64,000 nt of DNA, from positions 186,001 to 250,000 of the forward strand of contig NZ_JARHUD010000003.1 of assembly GCF_029222965.1 (NCBI RefSeq), read 5' to 3'. The translations under genes and the position numbers were made by a program. Positions 8,325 through 16,165 of this stretch are shown piece by piece; position 1 is the first letter of the stretch, and the number at the start of each line of letters is the position of its first letter. The notes beneath the pieces are model-generated. The model was not told the origin of the DNA. It saw only the letters and a program-made list of their open reading frames with translations, and searched no databases. This DNA comes from Aquibaculum arenosum. GTDB taxonomy: Bacteria; Pseudomonadota; Alphaproteobacteria; Kiloniellales; DSM-21159.

Positions 8325-9353
8325 ATGAAGCGCATCTTTTCCGGCGTGCAGCCCACCGGCAACCTGCACCTGGGCAACTATCTCGGCGCCATCCGCAACT
8401 TCGTCGCCCTGCAGCACGACTATGAGTGCATCTACTGCGTGGTGGATCTACACGCCATCACGGTCTGGCAGGAGCCGGCCGCCCTGCGCGCCCACACCCG
8501 CGAGGTGACGGCTGCCTATCTCGCCGCCGGCATCGATCCCAAGCACTCGATCATCTTCAACCAGTCGCATGTCTCGGCCCACGCGGAGCTCGCCTGGATC
8601 TTCAACTGCGTTGTGCGCATGGGCTGGCTGAGCCGCATGACCCAGTTCAAGGAGAAGGCCGGCAAGCATCGCGAGAACGCCAGCGCGGGCCTCTTTGTCT
8701 ATCCCAGCCTGATGGCCGCCGATATCCTGGCTTACAAGGCCACGCACGTGCCGGTGGGCGAGGACCAGAAGCAGCATCTGGAGCTGACCCGCGACACGGC
8801 CCAGAAGTTCAACAACGACTACGGCGTCGACTGCTTCCCGATCACTGAGCCGCTGATCCTGGGCGCGGCGACCCGGGTCATGTCGCTGCGCGACGGCAGC
8901 AAGAAGATGAGCAAGTCCGACCCCTCGGACATGAGCCGCATCAACATGACCGATGAGGCAGACGCCATCGCCCAGAAGATCCGCCGCGCCACCACCGATC
9001 CCGAGCTCCTGCCCGGCCCGGCCGCGCTGGACGAGGCGGGGCGCCTGCCGGAGGAAACCCGCAAGGCCCGGCCCGAGGCCTGGAACCTGCTCGGCATCTA
9101 TGCGGCTCTGTCCGACAAGAGCTGGAGCGAGGTCCTGCAGGAGTTCGAGGGCGCGCAGTTCTCCGCCTTCAAGAAGGCGCTGACCGAACTCGCCGTGGAC
9201 AAGCTCGGGCCGATCGGCGCTGAGATGAAGCGCCTGCAGGCCGACCCAGAGCATGTGGACGGCATCCTGCGCGACGGCGCCGAACGTGCCGCGGCCATCG
9301 CCGAGCCCATCCTGCGCGAAGTGCAAGACGTCGTCGGCTTCCTGCGCCCCTGA
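8325..9353 (+). CDS. trpS: Tryptophanyl-tRNA synthetase
   Basis: Class I aminoacyl-tRNA synthetase charging tRNA-Trp, 342 residues. The HIGH-type motif is [13 protein letters not shown] near residue 11 and the KMSKS loop is [10 protein letters not shown] near 195; the tryptophan pocket region is intact. The ATG at 8325 was preferred to an in-frame GTG at 8307 because family members start at [12 protein letters not shown]. No strong ribosome-binding site is visible. Neighbouring usp and nfuA match the usual alphaproteobacterial order. Confidence 0.96.
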   Translation: MKRIFSGVQPTGNLHLGNYLGAIRNFVALQHDYECIYCVVDLHAITVWQEPAALRAHTREVTAAYLAAGIDPKHSIIFNQSHVSAHAELAWIFNCVVRMGWLSRMTQFKEKAGKHRENASAGLFVYPSLMAADILAYKATHVPVGEDQKQHLELTRDTAQKFNNDYGVDCFPITEPLILGAATRVMSLRDGSKKMSKSDPSDMSRINMTDEADAIAQKIRRATTDPELLPGPAALDEAGRLPEETRKARPEAWNLLGIYAALSDKSWSEVLQEFEGAQFSAFKKALTELAVDKLGPIGAEMKRLQADPEHVDGILRDGAERAAAIAEPILREVQDVVGFLRP

Positions 9354-9490
9354 CGCGAAGGGCGCCTGGAAAGACAGACCGTCGCGAAGCTTTAGCGGGC
9401 TGGCACCGACCGAATGGGTTGGCAGGTCAGCCGCGAAGAAATCCCGTTTCATCAGTGTCGCATTTGCGCTCTGATGAAAGCTGTGGCTCT

Positions 9491-9572
9491 GCTCTAGTTG
9501 TTTGAAACTAGAACAGATTTACGCATTTAATTTGAAACCTTGTGGTTCAAATTGATTTCGATCCGGTCTAGG
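9491..9572. repeat. Palindromic repeat with degraded A module
   Basis: The B module spans about 9511-9572. AATTTGAAACC and GGTTCAAATT pair around a TTGT loop, the same loop as the 45591-45654 copy. The left end is AGAACAGATTTACGC and the right end GATCCGGTCTAG. Upstream, CTAGTT (9494-9499) and AACTAG (9506-9511) form a second small palindrome in the place of the A module of the composite copies. Confidence 0.8.
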
Positions 9573-9589
9573 ATTCCCGGTCACAGTCG

Positions 9590-9637
9590 TTCCAGGGGCC
9601 GATTCAGGGTCCGGTCCAGGGCCCGGTCCAGGGGTGG
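9590..9637. repeat. Four-copy imperfect 12-bp tandem repeat
   Basis: Units TTCCAGGGGCCG, ATTCAGGGTCCG, GTCCAGGGCCCG and GTCCAGGGGTGG lie head to tail. The core CCGGTCCAGGG recurs exactly at 9611 and 9623. It starts 18 nt after the palindromic repeat. The function is unknown; it could be a slippage product or a protein-binding array. Confidence 0.7.
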
Positions 9638-9766
9638 AACGGCCGCGTCGGCGAAGGGGTTTTCGCACATGGGTGCAGGCAGGCAGGAAGGGGTCATGAC
9701 CGAAAGGGTCGTTGTCCCCGAGTCTTGCCTCGTTTGCCGCAGCCAAAGGGAGTGCGCCTGAGCCCC

Positions 9767-10678
9767 ATGCAGATTTACCTGCCGATCGCCGAAATGTCCG
9801 TGAACGTCTTCCTGCTGCTCGGTCTTGGCGGCGCGATCGGTTTTCTGTCGGGGGTCTTCGGGGTCGGCGGCGGCTTTCTCATGACGCCGCTTTTGATCTT
9901 CATCGGCATTCCGCCCCCCATCGCCGTGGCCACCCAGGCCAACAACGTCATCGCCTCCTCGGTCTCAGGCAGCTTTTCGCAATGGAGCCGGGGCAACGTC
10001 GATTTCAAGATGGGGCTGATTCTGCTGGGTGGCGGTTTCGCCGGCTCGACAATCGGCGTGGCGATCTTTTCCCTGCTGCAGACTCTCGGTCAGATCGACC
10101 TGGTCATCAACCTGTCCTACGTCGTGTTGCTGGGGACGGTTGGCGTGCTGATGCTGATCGAGGGCACCAGGGCGCTGCTGCGCCGCCGCCGCAAGATCAA
10201 GCCGGGCAAGCTGCACACCCACACCTGGCTGCATGGCCTGCCACTCAAGACGCGGTTCCGACGCTCCCGGCTTTATGTTTCCGCCCTGCTGCCCTTTGTC
10301 ATCGGCTTCGCCGTGGGCATCCTCAGCGCCATCATGGGCGTGGGTGGTGCCTTCGTCCTGGTACCCTTGATGATCTACCTGCTGGGCATGCCCACTGCCA
10401 TCGTGGTGGGTACGTCGCTGTTCCAAATCATCTTCGTCTCGGTCAACGTCACCTTCCTGCAGGCCATCCAGAACCAGACCGTGGACATCGTGCTGGCGCT
10501 GCTGCTGACCATAGGCGGCGTCGTAGGCGCCCAGTTCGGTGGCCGCTTCGGCGCGCGCTTGCCCGGGGACACGCTGCGGCTGATGCTGGGCATCCTGATC
10601 CTGGGCGTGGCCGTGCGGCTCAGCCTGGAATTGGTCGTGCCGCCGGATGACCGCTACAGCCTGGGGATACCCTCGTGA
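9767..10678 (+). CDS. TSUP/TauE-SafE family membrane transporter
   Basis: Sulfite exporter TauE/SafE-type permease (DUF81), 303 residues, with about eight hydrophobic helices in two repeats. The repeats open with FLSGVFGVGGGFLMTPLL and GILSAIMGVGGAFVLVPLM, the paired glycine motifs of the family. The family moves sulfite, sulfoacetate or other organosulfur anions; the substrate here is not known. The start was set at the ATG at 9767 (MQIYLPIAEM); TTG 9725 and GTG 9752 are also in frame. Its stop overlaps the GTG of the next gene, a TIGR02186 protein that probably works with it. Confidence 0.88.
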   Translation: MQIYLPIAEMSVNVFLLLGLGGAIGFLSGVFGVGGGFLMTPLLIFIGIPPPIAVATQANNVIASSVSGSFSQWSRGNVDFKMGLILLGGGFAGSTIGVAIFSLLQTLGQIDLVINLSYVVLLGTVGVLMLIEGTRALLRRRRKIKPGKLHTHTWLHGLPLKTRFRRSRLYVSALLPFVIGFAVGILSAIMGVGGAFVLVPLMIYLLGMPTAIVVGTSLFQIIFVSVNVTFLQAIQNQTVDIVLALLLTIGGVVGAQFGGRFGARLPGDTLRLMLGILILGVAVRLSLELVVPPDDRYSLGIPS

Positions 10679-11424
10679 GCCGGTCGCTGCGCGCTCTGCT
10701 GCTCTGCCTGCTGGTGTTGGGCGGGACCGGCCTGCCCGCGCGATCGGCCGGACTCATCGCCGACCTCTCCAATCATTTGGTCGCCATCACCAGCGGTTTT
10801 GCCGGCGTCGACGTGCTGCTCTTCGGCGCCATTGACGAGCCGGGCGACCTCGTGGTGGTGGTGCGCGGGCCCGAGCGCACCCAGCCGGTGATGCGCAAAT
10901 CCAATGTTGCGGGCATCTGGATGAACACCGCGCGCATGACCTTCGAGCGGGTGCCCAGTTTCTATTTCGTGGCCTCGAACCGGCCGCTGTCTGAGATCGC
11001 CTCGGAGCCGGTGCTGCGCGCCAATCAGTTTGGGGTGGAGAATCTCGGCATTGCCCTGCCGTCGGCCCGCGCCGGCGGCCGGGCCGCTACGGAGTGGCGC
11101 GAGGCCCTGATCCGCAACAAGCAGCGCCAGGGCCTCTATGTGCGCGAGACCGCCAGCGTGGCTCTGCTGGGCCAAAGGCTGTTTCGCACTTCGGTACACC
11201 TGCCCTCCAACGTGCCGCCGGGCCTTTATCGTGCCGAGACCTACGTGCTGCAGGACGGGCAGGTCGTCGCGGCCCAGACCACGCCCCTGTCCATCAGCAA
11301 GTTGGGGGTAGAAGCCGATCTTTATGCCTATGCCCATGAACAGCCTGCCGCCTACGGCGCGATTGCCGTGCTGGCCGCCTTGGTGGCAGGATGGCTGGCC
11401 CACCTGCTGTTCCGGCGCTCCTGA
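10675..11424 (+). CDS. TIGR02186 family membrane-anchored protein
   Basis: Conserved alphaproteobacterial protein of unknown function, 249 residues. An N-terminal signal segment (about 1-24) precedes an extracytoplasmic domain with LVAITSGFAGVDVLLFGA and a C-terminal transmembrane helix (about 224-244) ending HLLFRRS. The GTG start overlaps the TSUP stop (GTGA), so the pair is co-translated. The pairing suggests it is an accessory part of the TSUP transporter. The family match is from recognition of the sequence pattern; the function is unknown. Confidence 0.8.
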   Translation: MSRSLRALLLCLLVLGGTGLPARSAGLIADLSNHLVAITSGFAGVDVLLFGAIDEPGDLVVVVRGPERTQPVMRKSNVAGIWMNTARMTFERVPSFYFVASNRPLSEIASEPVLRANQFGVENLGIALPSARAGGRAATEWREALIRNKQRQGLYVRETASVALLGQRLFRTSVHLPSNVPPGLYRAETYVLQDGQVVAAQTTPLSISKLGVEADLYAYAHEQPAAYGAIAVLAALVAGWLAHLLFRRS

Positions 11425-11463
11425 GGCCGGCAGTGGGGCAGCAAGCAAACAGCGAACGCAGTC

Positions 11464-12006
11464 ATGGCTGACGAACGAGTGAACCAGGAACCAGCGGGCG
11501 ACGAACGAGCGGAGGGGGAGCCCAAGACCGGCGAGGCAAAACCCACCGAGCGGGTGATGCTTGTGGTGGTCGACGACAGCCTCGAAATGCCGGTTGCCCT
11601 GCGCTATGCCTGCCGCCGGGCGCGCCATGCCGCGGGGCGCGTCGCCCTGCTGCACGTCATCGAGCGCACCGAGTTCCAGACCTGGCTCGGCGTGGGAGAT
11701 CTGATGGCCAAGGAGGCGCGCGAGCAGGCCGAGCGGCTGATGCAGCGGGTCGCCAAGCAGGTGATGGAGCAGGTCGGCAATATGCCGATCCTCTATCTGC
11801 GCGAAGGCAAGCAAAGCGACGAATTGATGCGGCTGATCTCGGAAGAGCCTTCGATCTCGATCCTGATCCTGGGTGCCAACACCGACCCGGGCGGCCCGGG
11901 TCCCCTGGTCTCGGCCCTGACCGGTAAGATGGTCGGCAAGCTGCGCATCCCGGTGACCATTGTGCCCGGCAACCTGTCGAGCGAGGACATCGACGCCATC
12001 TCCTGA
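11464..12006 (+). CDS. Universal stress protein (UspA family)
   Basis: Single USP domain of 180 residues. A charged N-terminal tail (about 1-25) precedes the beta strand VMLVVVDDSLEMPVALRYA. The C-terminal nucleotide-binding signature GANTDPGGPGPLVSALTGKM is a variant of the Gx2Gx9G(S/T) ATP-binding motif. It lies between trpS and nfuA as in many alphaproteobacteria. It starts 39 nt after the TIGR02186 gene. No strong ribosome-binding site is visible. Confidence 0.9.
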   Translation: MADERVNQEPAGDERAEGEPKTGEAKPTERVMLVVVDDSLEMPVALRYACRRARHAAGRVALLHVIERTEFQTWLGVGDLMAKEAREQAERLMQRVAKQVMEQVGNMPILYLREGKQSDELMRLISEEPSISILILGANTDPGGPGPLVSALTGKMVGKLRIPVTIVPGNLSSEDIDAIS

Positions 12007-12025
12007 ACATGGCTGCCTTGCGCTG

Positions 12026-12050
12026 GCGCCGGCCGGGAAGCGCCCGGCGC
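12026..12050 (+). terminator. GC-rich stem-loop after usp
   Basis: GCGCCGG (12026-12032) and CCGGCGC (12044-12050) pair perfectly around an 11-nt loop, 20 nt after the usp stop. No U-run follows, so termination is uncertain. The nfuA promoter begins 2 nt later. Confidence 0.35.
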
Positions 12051-12051
12051 G

Positions 12052-12082
12052 CTTGAACTGCTGTGCCAACTCGACCATCTTT
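12052..12082 (+). promoter_or_regulatory. RpoH-like (heat shock) promoter of nfuA
   Basis: CTTGAA (12052-12057), 17 nt, then CCATCTTT (12075-12082). This matches the sigma-32 pattern (CTTGAA/CTTGAC, then C..CATNT). The predicted start is near 12088, 47 nt before the nfuA ATG. The same arrangement precedes hslV in this window. Confidence 0.6.
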
Positions 12083-12134
12083 CAGACAGCATTCGTGAGA
12101 CTGCTGTTGACTGCCAGCATTACCGGAGCACCCC

Positions 12135-12680
12135 ATGTTCATTCAGACCGAGCAGACGCCGAACCCGGCGACTCTCAAGTTCCTGCCCGGCCGCACGGTC
12201 ATGCCCGAGGGCACGGCGAGCTTTGCCGACGCCGATGAGGCCGAGCGCTCACCGCTGGCCAGCCGCCTTTTCCAGGTCGAGGGCGTAAGCGGCGTGTTCT
12301 TCGGCCAAGACTTCATCTCGGTCAGCAAGGATGAGGAACGGGAGTGGTATCTGCTGAAGCCGAGCATTCTCGGCGTGATCATGGAGCACTTCGTCTCCGG
12401 GCAGCCGCTGATCCTCGAAGCCGGCGCCGACGGCCATGCCGAGGGTGACGACAATGAGGTGGTCTCCCAAATCAAGGAACTGCTGGACACGCGCGTGCGT
12501 CCGGCCGTAGCCCAGGATGGCGGTGACATCCTTTTCCACGGTTTCGAGCGTGGCGTGGTCTTCCTGCGCATGCAGGGCGCCTGCTCCGGCTGCCCGTCAT
12601 CCACGGCAACGCTGAAGATGGGCATTGAGAACATGCTGCGGCACTACATCCCGGAAGTGACCGAGGTGCGCGCGGTCTGA
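12135..12680 (+). CDS. nfuA: NfuA-type iron-sulfur cluster carrier
   Basis: Fe-S cluster scaffold/carrier that hands 4Fe-4S clusters to target enzymes. It has 181 residues in two domains: Nfu N-terminal domain (about 1-88, starting MFIQTEQTPNPATLKFLPG) and a C-terminal NifU domain (about 108-178) with the cluster-binding C150-x2-C153 in GACSGCPSS. Both cysteines are present. It has its own RpoH-like promoter and is followed by a strong intrinsic terminator, so it is probably a single-gene unit. Confidence 0.95.
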   Translation: MFIQTEQTPNPATLKFLPGRTVMPEGTASFADADEAERSPLASRLFQVEGVSGVFFGQDFISVSKDEEREWYLLKPSILGVIMEHFVSGQPLILEAGADGHAEGDDNEVVSQIKELLDTRVRPAVAQDGGDILFHGFERGVVFLRMQGACSGCPSSTATLKMGIENMLRHYIPEVTEVRAV

Positions 12681-12718
12681 TCGCTTACCGCCAAGCGGCG
12701 GATCCATTGCCCAAGAGC

Positions 12719-12749
12719 CGGCCCGGTGCCCTGCGCCGGGCCGTTTTTT
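12719..12749 (+). terminator. Rho-independent terminator of nfuA
   Basis: CGGCCCGG (12719-12726) pairs perfectly with CCGGGCCG (12736-12743) and is followed at once by six T (12744-12749). It lies 38 nt after the nfuA stop. It also shows that an in-frame GTG at 12726 is not the start of the next gene. Confidence 0.92.
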
Positions 12750-12911
12750 GTCGCGGGTTTTATTTATCGGTGGCGGGAACCAGGGACGGCACAAAGCTGT
12801 CACATTTTAGAGGCGGGACCTCCGTGGCGGCGGCCGGTATTCTTGCAGGAGTATGCTGGGTGGCCAATTTGCGTGGGCGGTTCCCGGGAACGTTGGGGAA
12901 AAGCAGGTTCG

Positions 12912-14141
12912 ATGCAGCAAGAGAAGACGCCAAATCGGGCGGCGACGCCAGGTGGCGACGGGCGTGTCGGGCTTCTCGACAGCCTGCGCGGCTTTGCCAT
13001 TCTCGGCATCCTGCTGATCAACGTGCAGTCCTTCGGCCTGCTCTCCAGTGCTTTCCTCAATCCCAAGGCACTGGGCGAACCTCCGGTCGCTGACTACTCC
13101 GTTTGGCTGATCACCCACCTGCTGGTGGACGAGAAGTTCATCACCATCCTGACCCTGCTGTTCGGCGCCGGCATAGTACTGATGGCTGAGCGCTCGAAGC
13201 TGGAGGCCCAGGAGTTCGAACGGGTTTTCCGCCGGCGCATGCTCTGGCTGCTCGGCATCGGCCTGGCGCACGGTTTGCTGCTCTGGCGCGGCGACATCCT
13301 GACCAGCTACGCCATCTGCGCCATGGCAGCCGTTCACTTCCGTAATCGAACGCCCTGGCAACTGCTGAAGATCGCCCTGGTGCTGCTGCTCGTGCCCACG
13401 GTCATCGCCGTACTGATGACCATTGGCCTACATTTCCTGCCGCCGGAGCGCCTGCAGGAGATCGCGAACGCCCATTGGCTGCCCAGTCGCGAGGTGATCC
13501 GGAGCGAGGTCGCGCTTTACACCGGGCCTTGGCTCAGCACCATGGGCGCGCGCGCGTTGGACGGCCTGACCATCCAGGGCTGGATGCTGATCACCGAACG
13601 CTTCTGGCGCGTGCTGGCGCTGATGCTCATCGGCATGGCGCTTTTGCGCATCGGTTTCCTGCGAGGACAGTGGGAACCGCAGCAGTATCGTCGCATCGGT
13701 CTGCGGGCGCTGGCCATCGGACTGCCCTTGGTGGCGCTGGGTGTGCTGCTGAACGAGGTGTTCGGCTGGGATCTGCGCTATTCCCTCTACCTGGGGGACA
13801 TCGCCAACTACTGGGCCAGTGCTCTGGTGGCGATCGGCTGGATCGCGCTGCTGGCCCTGCTGTTTCAATTCAACCTGCTCGGCCGCATCTCCCTTTGGCT
13901 CACCGCCGTCGGTCGTCTGGCGCTCAGCAACTATCTGCTGCAGACGCTCATCTGTGCCTCGCTGTTCTACGGCTTCGGGCTCGGCCTCTATGGTGAGCTG
14001 GACCGGCCGATGCTGCTCCTGGTGGTACTGGGCATCTGGATCACCCAGATTCTGCTCTCCATCTGGTACCTGAAGCATTTCAAAGTCGGTCCCTTCGAAT
14101 GGGCGTGGCGCAGGGCCTCTGCCCGCCCGCTCTTCGCCTAA
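12912..14141 (+). CDS. DUF418 family membrane protein (YeiB-like)
   Basis: Polytopic membrane protein of 409 residues with about nine hydrophobic helices. The N-terminal signature is RVGLLDSLRGFAILGILLINVQ (seen in two parts) and the C-terminal DUF418 domain has GRLALSNYLLQTLICASLF and the ending FKVGPFEWAWRR. The family resembles acyltransferase-3-type membrane enzymes, but no reaction is established. The start was placed at the ATG at 12912, because the open frame upstream runs through the nfuA terminator. Confidence 0.87.
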   Translation: MQQEKTPNRAATPGGDGRVGLLDSLRGFAILGILLINVQSFGLLSSAFLNPKALGEPPVADYSVWLITHLLVDEKFITILTLLFGAGIVLMAERSKLEAQEFERVFRRRMLWLLGIGLAHGLLLWRGDILTSYAICAMAAVHFRNRTPWQLLKIALVLLLVPTVIAVLMTIGLHFLPPERLQEIANAHWLPSREVIRSEVALYTGPWLSTMGARALDGLTIQGWMLITERFWRVLALMLIGMALLRIGFLRGQWEPQQYRRIGLRALAIGLPLVALGVLLNEVFGWDLRYSLYLGDIANYWASALVAIGWIALLALLFQFNLLGRISLWLTAVGRLALSNYLLQTLICASLFYGFGLGLYGELDRPMLLLVVLGIWITQILLSIWYLKHFKVGPFEWAWRRASARPLFA

Positions 14142-14162
14142 GCTGGACACCTTTCGAGGGAA

Positions 14163-14192
14163 TTGGCTTTCGCGCCAAAGCCGTGCTATAGG
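14163..14192 (+). promoter_or_regulatory. Candidate promoter of the GNAT gene
   Basis: TTGGCT (14163-14168), 18 nt, TATAGG (14187-14192). A start near 14199 gives a leader of about 160 nt. The spacer contains the small dyad GGCTTT/AAAGCC (14165-14182). Confidence 0.45.
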
Positions 14193-14226
14193 CAATCTGC
14201 TAAGGATGAGGTTCAGAGGGCTTGCC

Positions 14227-14274
14227 ATGACCTACGCGCCGCGACGACGAAGCCGGCTTGCTGCCGAGGCTTAG
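14227..14274 (+). CDS. Possible 15-codon upstream ORF, arginine-rich
   Basis: ATG with AGAGGG at 14215-14220 (6-nt spacing) opens a frame reading MTYAPRRRSRLAAEA and stops at TAG. The three adjacent arginines are all CGA codons. It sits in the leader between the candidate promoter and the GNAT start. A hairpin CCGGGCG/CGCCCGG (14313-14332) lies between the uORF and the GNAT gene. It could be a regulatory leader peptide, or chance. Confidence 0.25.
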   Translation: MTYAPRRRSRLAAEA

Positions 14275-14357
14275 CTGCGCGTACCGCGATGGTCCGTCGC
14301 CGCTCCTGTTCCCCGGGCGCCAGCCCGCCCGGACATCCTGACGACGGAACCCTCTCC

Positions 14358-14891
14358 ATGGACTTCGAGATTCTCCCTGAGCGGCCTGCCGACGCTCCCC
14401 TGATTGAACCACTGCTGGATCGGGCCTTCGGGCCGGATCGCAAGAGCCGCACCGTTTATCGCCTCCGCGAAGGCATCGCGCCCCTGCCAGGCATGTCCTT
14501 TGCCGCCGTGCATCCCGACGGCTCCCTGCTCGCCTCGCTGCGCTTCTGGCCGATCCTGATCGAGGAAACACCCGCAATCCTGCTGGGCCCCCTGGCCGTG
14601 GAGCCGGCCTATCAGGGTCGTGGCGCCGGGCGTGCCCTGGTGCGCCATGCCTTGAAGGAGGCCCGCCGGCTGGGTCACCGCCTCTGCGTCGTTGTGGGTG
14701 AGCCCGAATACTATCGTCCCTACGGCTTCACGGCCGCATCGCCCTACGGTCTCGTGCTACCCGGACCGGTGGATCCCCGGCGTTTTCAGGTGTTGGAGCT
14801 ATCTCCGGGCAGTTTAGAAGGCCTGCGCGGCCTGATCCGGCGCGCGGAGACGCACGCCATGCCCACGCAAAGCAGCTCACGCACGGCCTGA
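14358..14891 (+). CDS. GNAT family N-acetyltransferase (YhbS-like)
   Basis: Acetyl-CoA dependent acetyltransferase of 177 residues. The acetyl-CoA loop is AVEPAYQGRGAGRALVRHAL (about 79-98, the Q/RxxGxG/A motif). The later VVVGEPEYYRPYGF block is typical of the YhbS branch. The substrate is unknown. The ATG at 14358 was chosen because the frame upstream has no domain similarity and contains the leader. Its last 15 bases overlap the end of the convergent ada-like gene. Confidence 0.85.
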   Translation: MDFEILPERPADAPLIEPLLDRAFGPDRKSRTVYRLREGIAPLPGMSFAAVHPDGSLLASLRFWPILIEETPAILLGPLAVEPAYQGRGAGRALVRHALKEARRLGHRLCVVVGEPEYYRPYGFTAASPYGLVLPGPVDPRRFQVLELSPGSLEGLRGLIRRAETHAMPTQSSSRTA

Positions 14892-15761
14892 CGAAGCGCC
14901 CTGCTCCGAGGCCTCCTGGCGCAGCAGCGCCTTCTTGCGTGCAACGCCCCAGCGGTAGCCGCCAAGGGCGCCGTCGCCGCGCAAGACCCGATGGCAGGGC
15001 AGGATCAGCGCCACCGGATTGGCGCCGCAGGCACCGCCCACGGCACGCGCCGCCTTCGGCAGGCCAAGGCTGGCGGCAAGTTCGGTGTAGCTGCGGGTCT
15101 CGCCGCAGGGAATGGCGGCCAGCTCATTCCATACCCGCCGCTGAAAGGCCGTGGCCCGGATGTCCAGTGGCAGGTCGAGATGGGGCTCCCCGCCCGTCAG
15201 ATGCTCCACCAGCAGATCCAGTGCCACGTCCACGGCGACAGGGTCGCGCATTAGGGCATCGGCCGCCGGGTACTCGGCGCACAGCTGTGCTTCCAGTTCC
15301 TCGTCCTTGTCTCCTAGTGCCACGAAACAGATGCCCTTGTCCGTCGCCGCCACCAATAGGCGTCCGAGCGGGGAGTCCGTGCTCCCCCAGACGATGCGCG
15401 CCCCCTTGCCGCCACGGGCATAGCTGGCGGGAGTCATGCCGAGCCGCTCGCCGGCCTGTTCGTAAACGCGGCTTGAGGAACCGTAGCCGGCGCCATAGAG
15501 CGCATCGGCCACGCCCTGCCCGCTGCGCAGCTCACCACGAAAACGCGCCTCGCGCCGTGCCGCGGCCCAGTCCCGCGGGCTGACGCCCAAGTGCTTGCGG
15601 AAACGGCGGTGCAACTGCCAGGGACTGCAGCCCAGTTGTGCGGCAAGCCGCTCCAGGGACAGCGGTTCCATCTGGCTGTCGAGCAGCCGGCAGGCCTGCT
15701 CAACCATTTCCAGTGCGTCGCGCTCTACCCTGCCCTGCTGCGTCGTGTCGTGGACCGTCAT
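14877..15761 (-). CDS. ada: Ada-like AraC regulator / O6-alkylguanine transferase
   Basis: DNA repair protein and regulator, 294 residues. An AraC-type helix-turn-helix domain (about 15-115, LERLAAQLGCSPWQLHRRFR) is followed by a methyltransferase domain with acceptor Cys256 in LPCHRVLRGDGALGGYRWG. The N-terminal zinc-binding domain of E. coli Ada, which senses methyl phosphotriesters, is absent; this shorter form is common. It should repair O6-methylguanine by suicide transfer. An 8-bp inverted repeat lies 41 bp before its start. The 3' end overlaps the GNAT gene by 15 bp. Confidence 0.9.
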   Translation of the reverse strand: MTVHDTTQQGRVERDALEMVEQACRLLDSQMEPLSLERLAAQLGCSPWQLHRRFRKHLGVSPRDWAAARREARFRGELRSGQGVADALYGAGYGSSSRVYEQAGERLGMTPASYARGGKGARIVWGSTDSPLGRLLVAATDKGICFVALGDKDEELEAQLCAEYPAADALMRDPVAVDVALDLLVEHLTGGEPHLDLPLDIRATAFQRRVWNELAAIPCGETRSYTELAASLGLPKAARAVGGACGANPVALILPCHRVLRGDGALGGYRWGVARKKALLRQEASEQGASSGRA

Positions 15762-15801
15762 CTGCGTTCGCCTTCCTCGTTCCTCAGGCTGATCGGCAGA
15801 C

Positions 15802-15826
15802 TAGCGACCCGCCGATGCGGTCGCTA
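15802..15826. promoter_or_regulatory. Inverted repeat upstream of ada
   Basis: TAGCGACC (15802-15809) and GGTCGCTA (15819-15826) are perfect 8-bp arms with a 9-bp spacer. They sit 41 bp upstream of the ada start, where a promoter or operator is expected. No U-run follows on either strand, so an operator is more likely than a terminator. Confidence 0.45.
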
Positions 15827-15897
15827 TCCGAAGCTTGCGGCCTTTGCACTCAGCCGCCGCTTGCGCCGCGAAGATTGAGCGGCTACGAACGATAATG

Positions 15898-15953
15898 TGC
15901 GGAAACGAAACTTGGGAGCGGAGATGCCGCCAGAGCCGCTGTTCGCATACGAA
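15898..15953 (+). promoter_or_regulatory. GlpR-like operator pair upstream of ugpB
   Basis: TTCG-CATA-CGAA (15942-15953, inside TGTTCGCATACGAAAA) matches the core TTCG-N4-CGAA of the E. coli GlpR operator. A second site with one mismatch, TGCG-GAAA-CGAA, lies at 15898-15909, with centres 44 bp apart (about four helical turns). The better site sits just upstream of the candidate -35 at 15959. No glpR gene is in the window. Confidence 0.45.
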
Positions 15954-16165
15954 AAGGCTTGTCCTTTGTCATCGAACAGCAACAATAGGTTCACATCAGG
16001 TTCGTCCATGACGACTAATGGGGAGCAAGGACGCCCCGGTCGAGCCGAAGCGTCGCGCCTGCGCAACCGCTGGGCGCGGCGCAGAACAGGCTGCCGGGGT
16101 TCCGCGTGAGAGGTTCGTCGGCGCTCCGTCAGTTGCGGAGGGCCATGGAAATGAGGGAGACAGAA

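Larger units (their letters stand above)
9354..9766. other. Gene-free stretch between trpS and TSUP gene
   Basis: This 413-nt gap holds no convincing gene. It contains a palindromic repeat (9491-9572) and a four-unit 12-bp tandem repeat (9590-9637). AAAGGG lies at 9745-9750 ahead of the next gene. No clear promoter or terminator was found. Confidence 0.6.
15762..16165. other. Divergent control region of ada and ugpBAEC
   Basis: A 404-nt gap between divergent genes with no credible ORF. It holds an inverted repeat near ada (15802-15826), two GlpR-like dyads (15898-15909, 15942-15953) and a weak promoter TTGTCC-N17-ACAATA (15959-15987) towards ugpB. A single TTGTCAT half-site (15966-15972) recalls a Pho box, but the second half is not there. 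Confidence 0.55.

Noticed and set aside
15966-15983. Pho box upstream of ugpB
   Set aside because: The first half TTGTCAT is good but the second half matches only three of seven positions.
15897-16109. 70-codon plus-strand frame upstream of ugpB
   Set aside because: It covers the GlpR-like dyads and the candidate promoter, lacks a ribosome-binding site, and its translation is low in structure.
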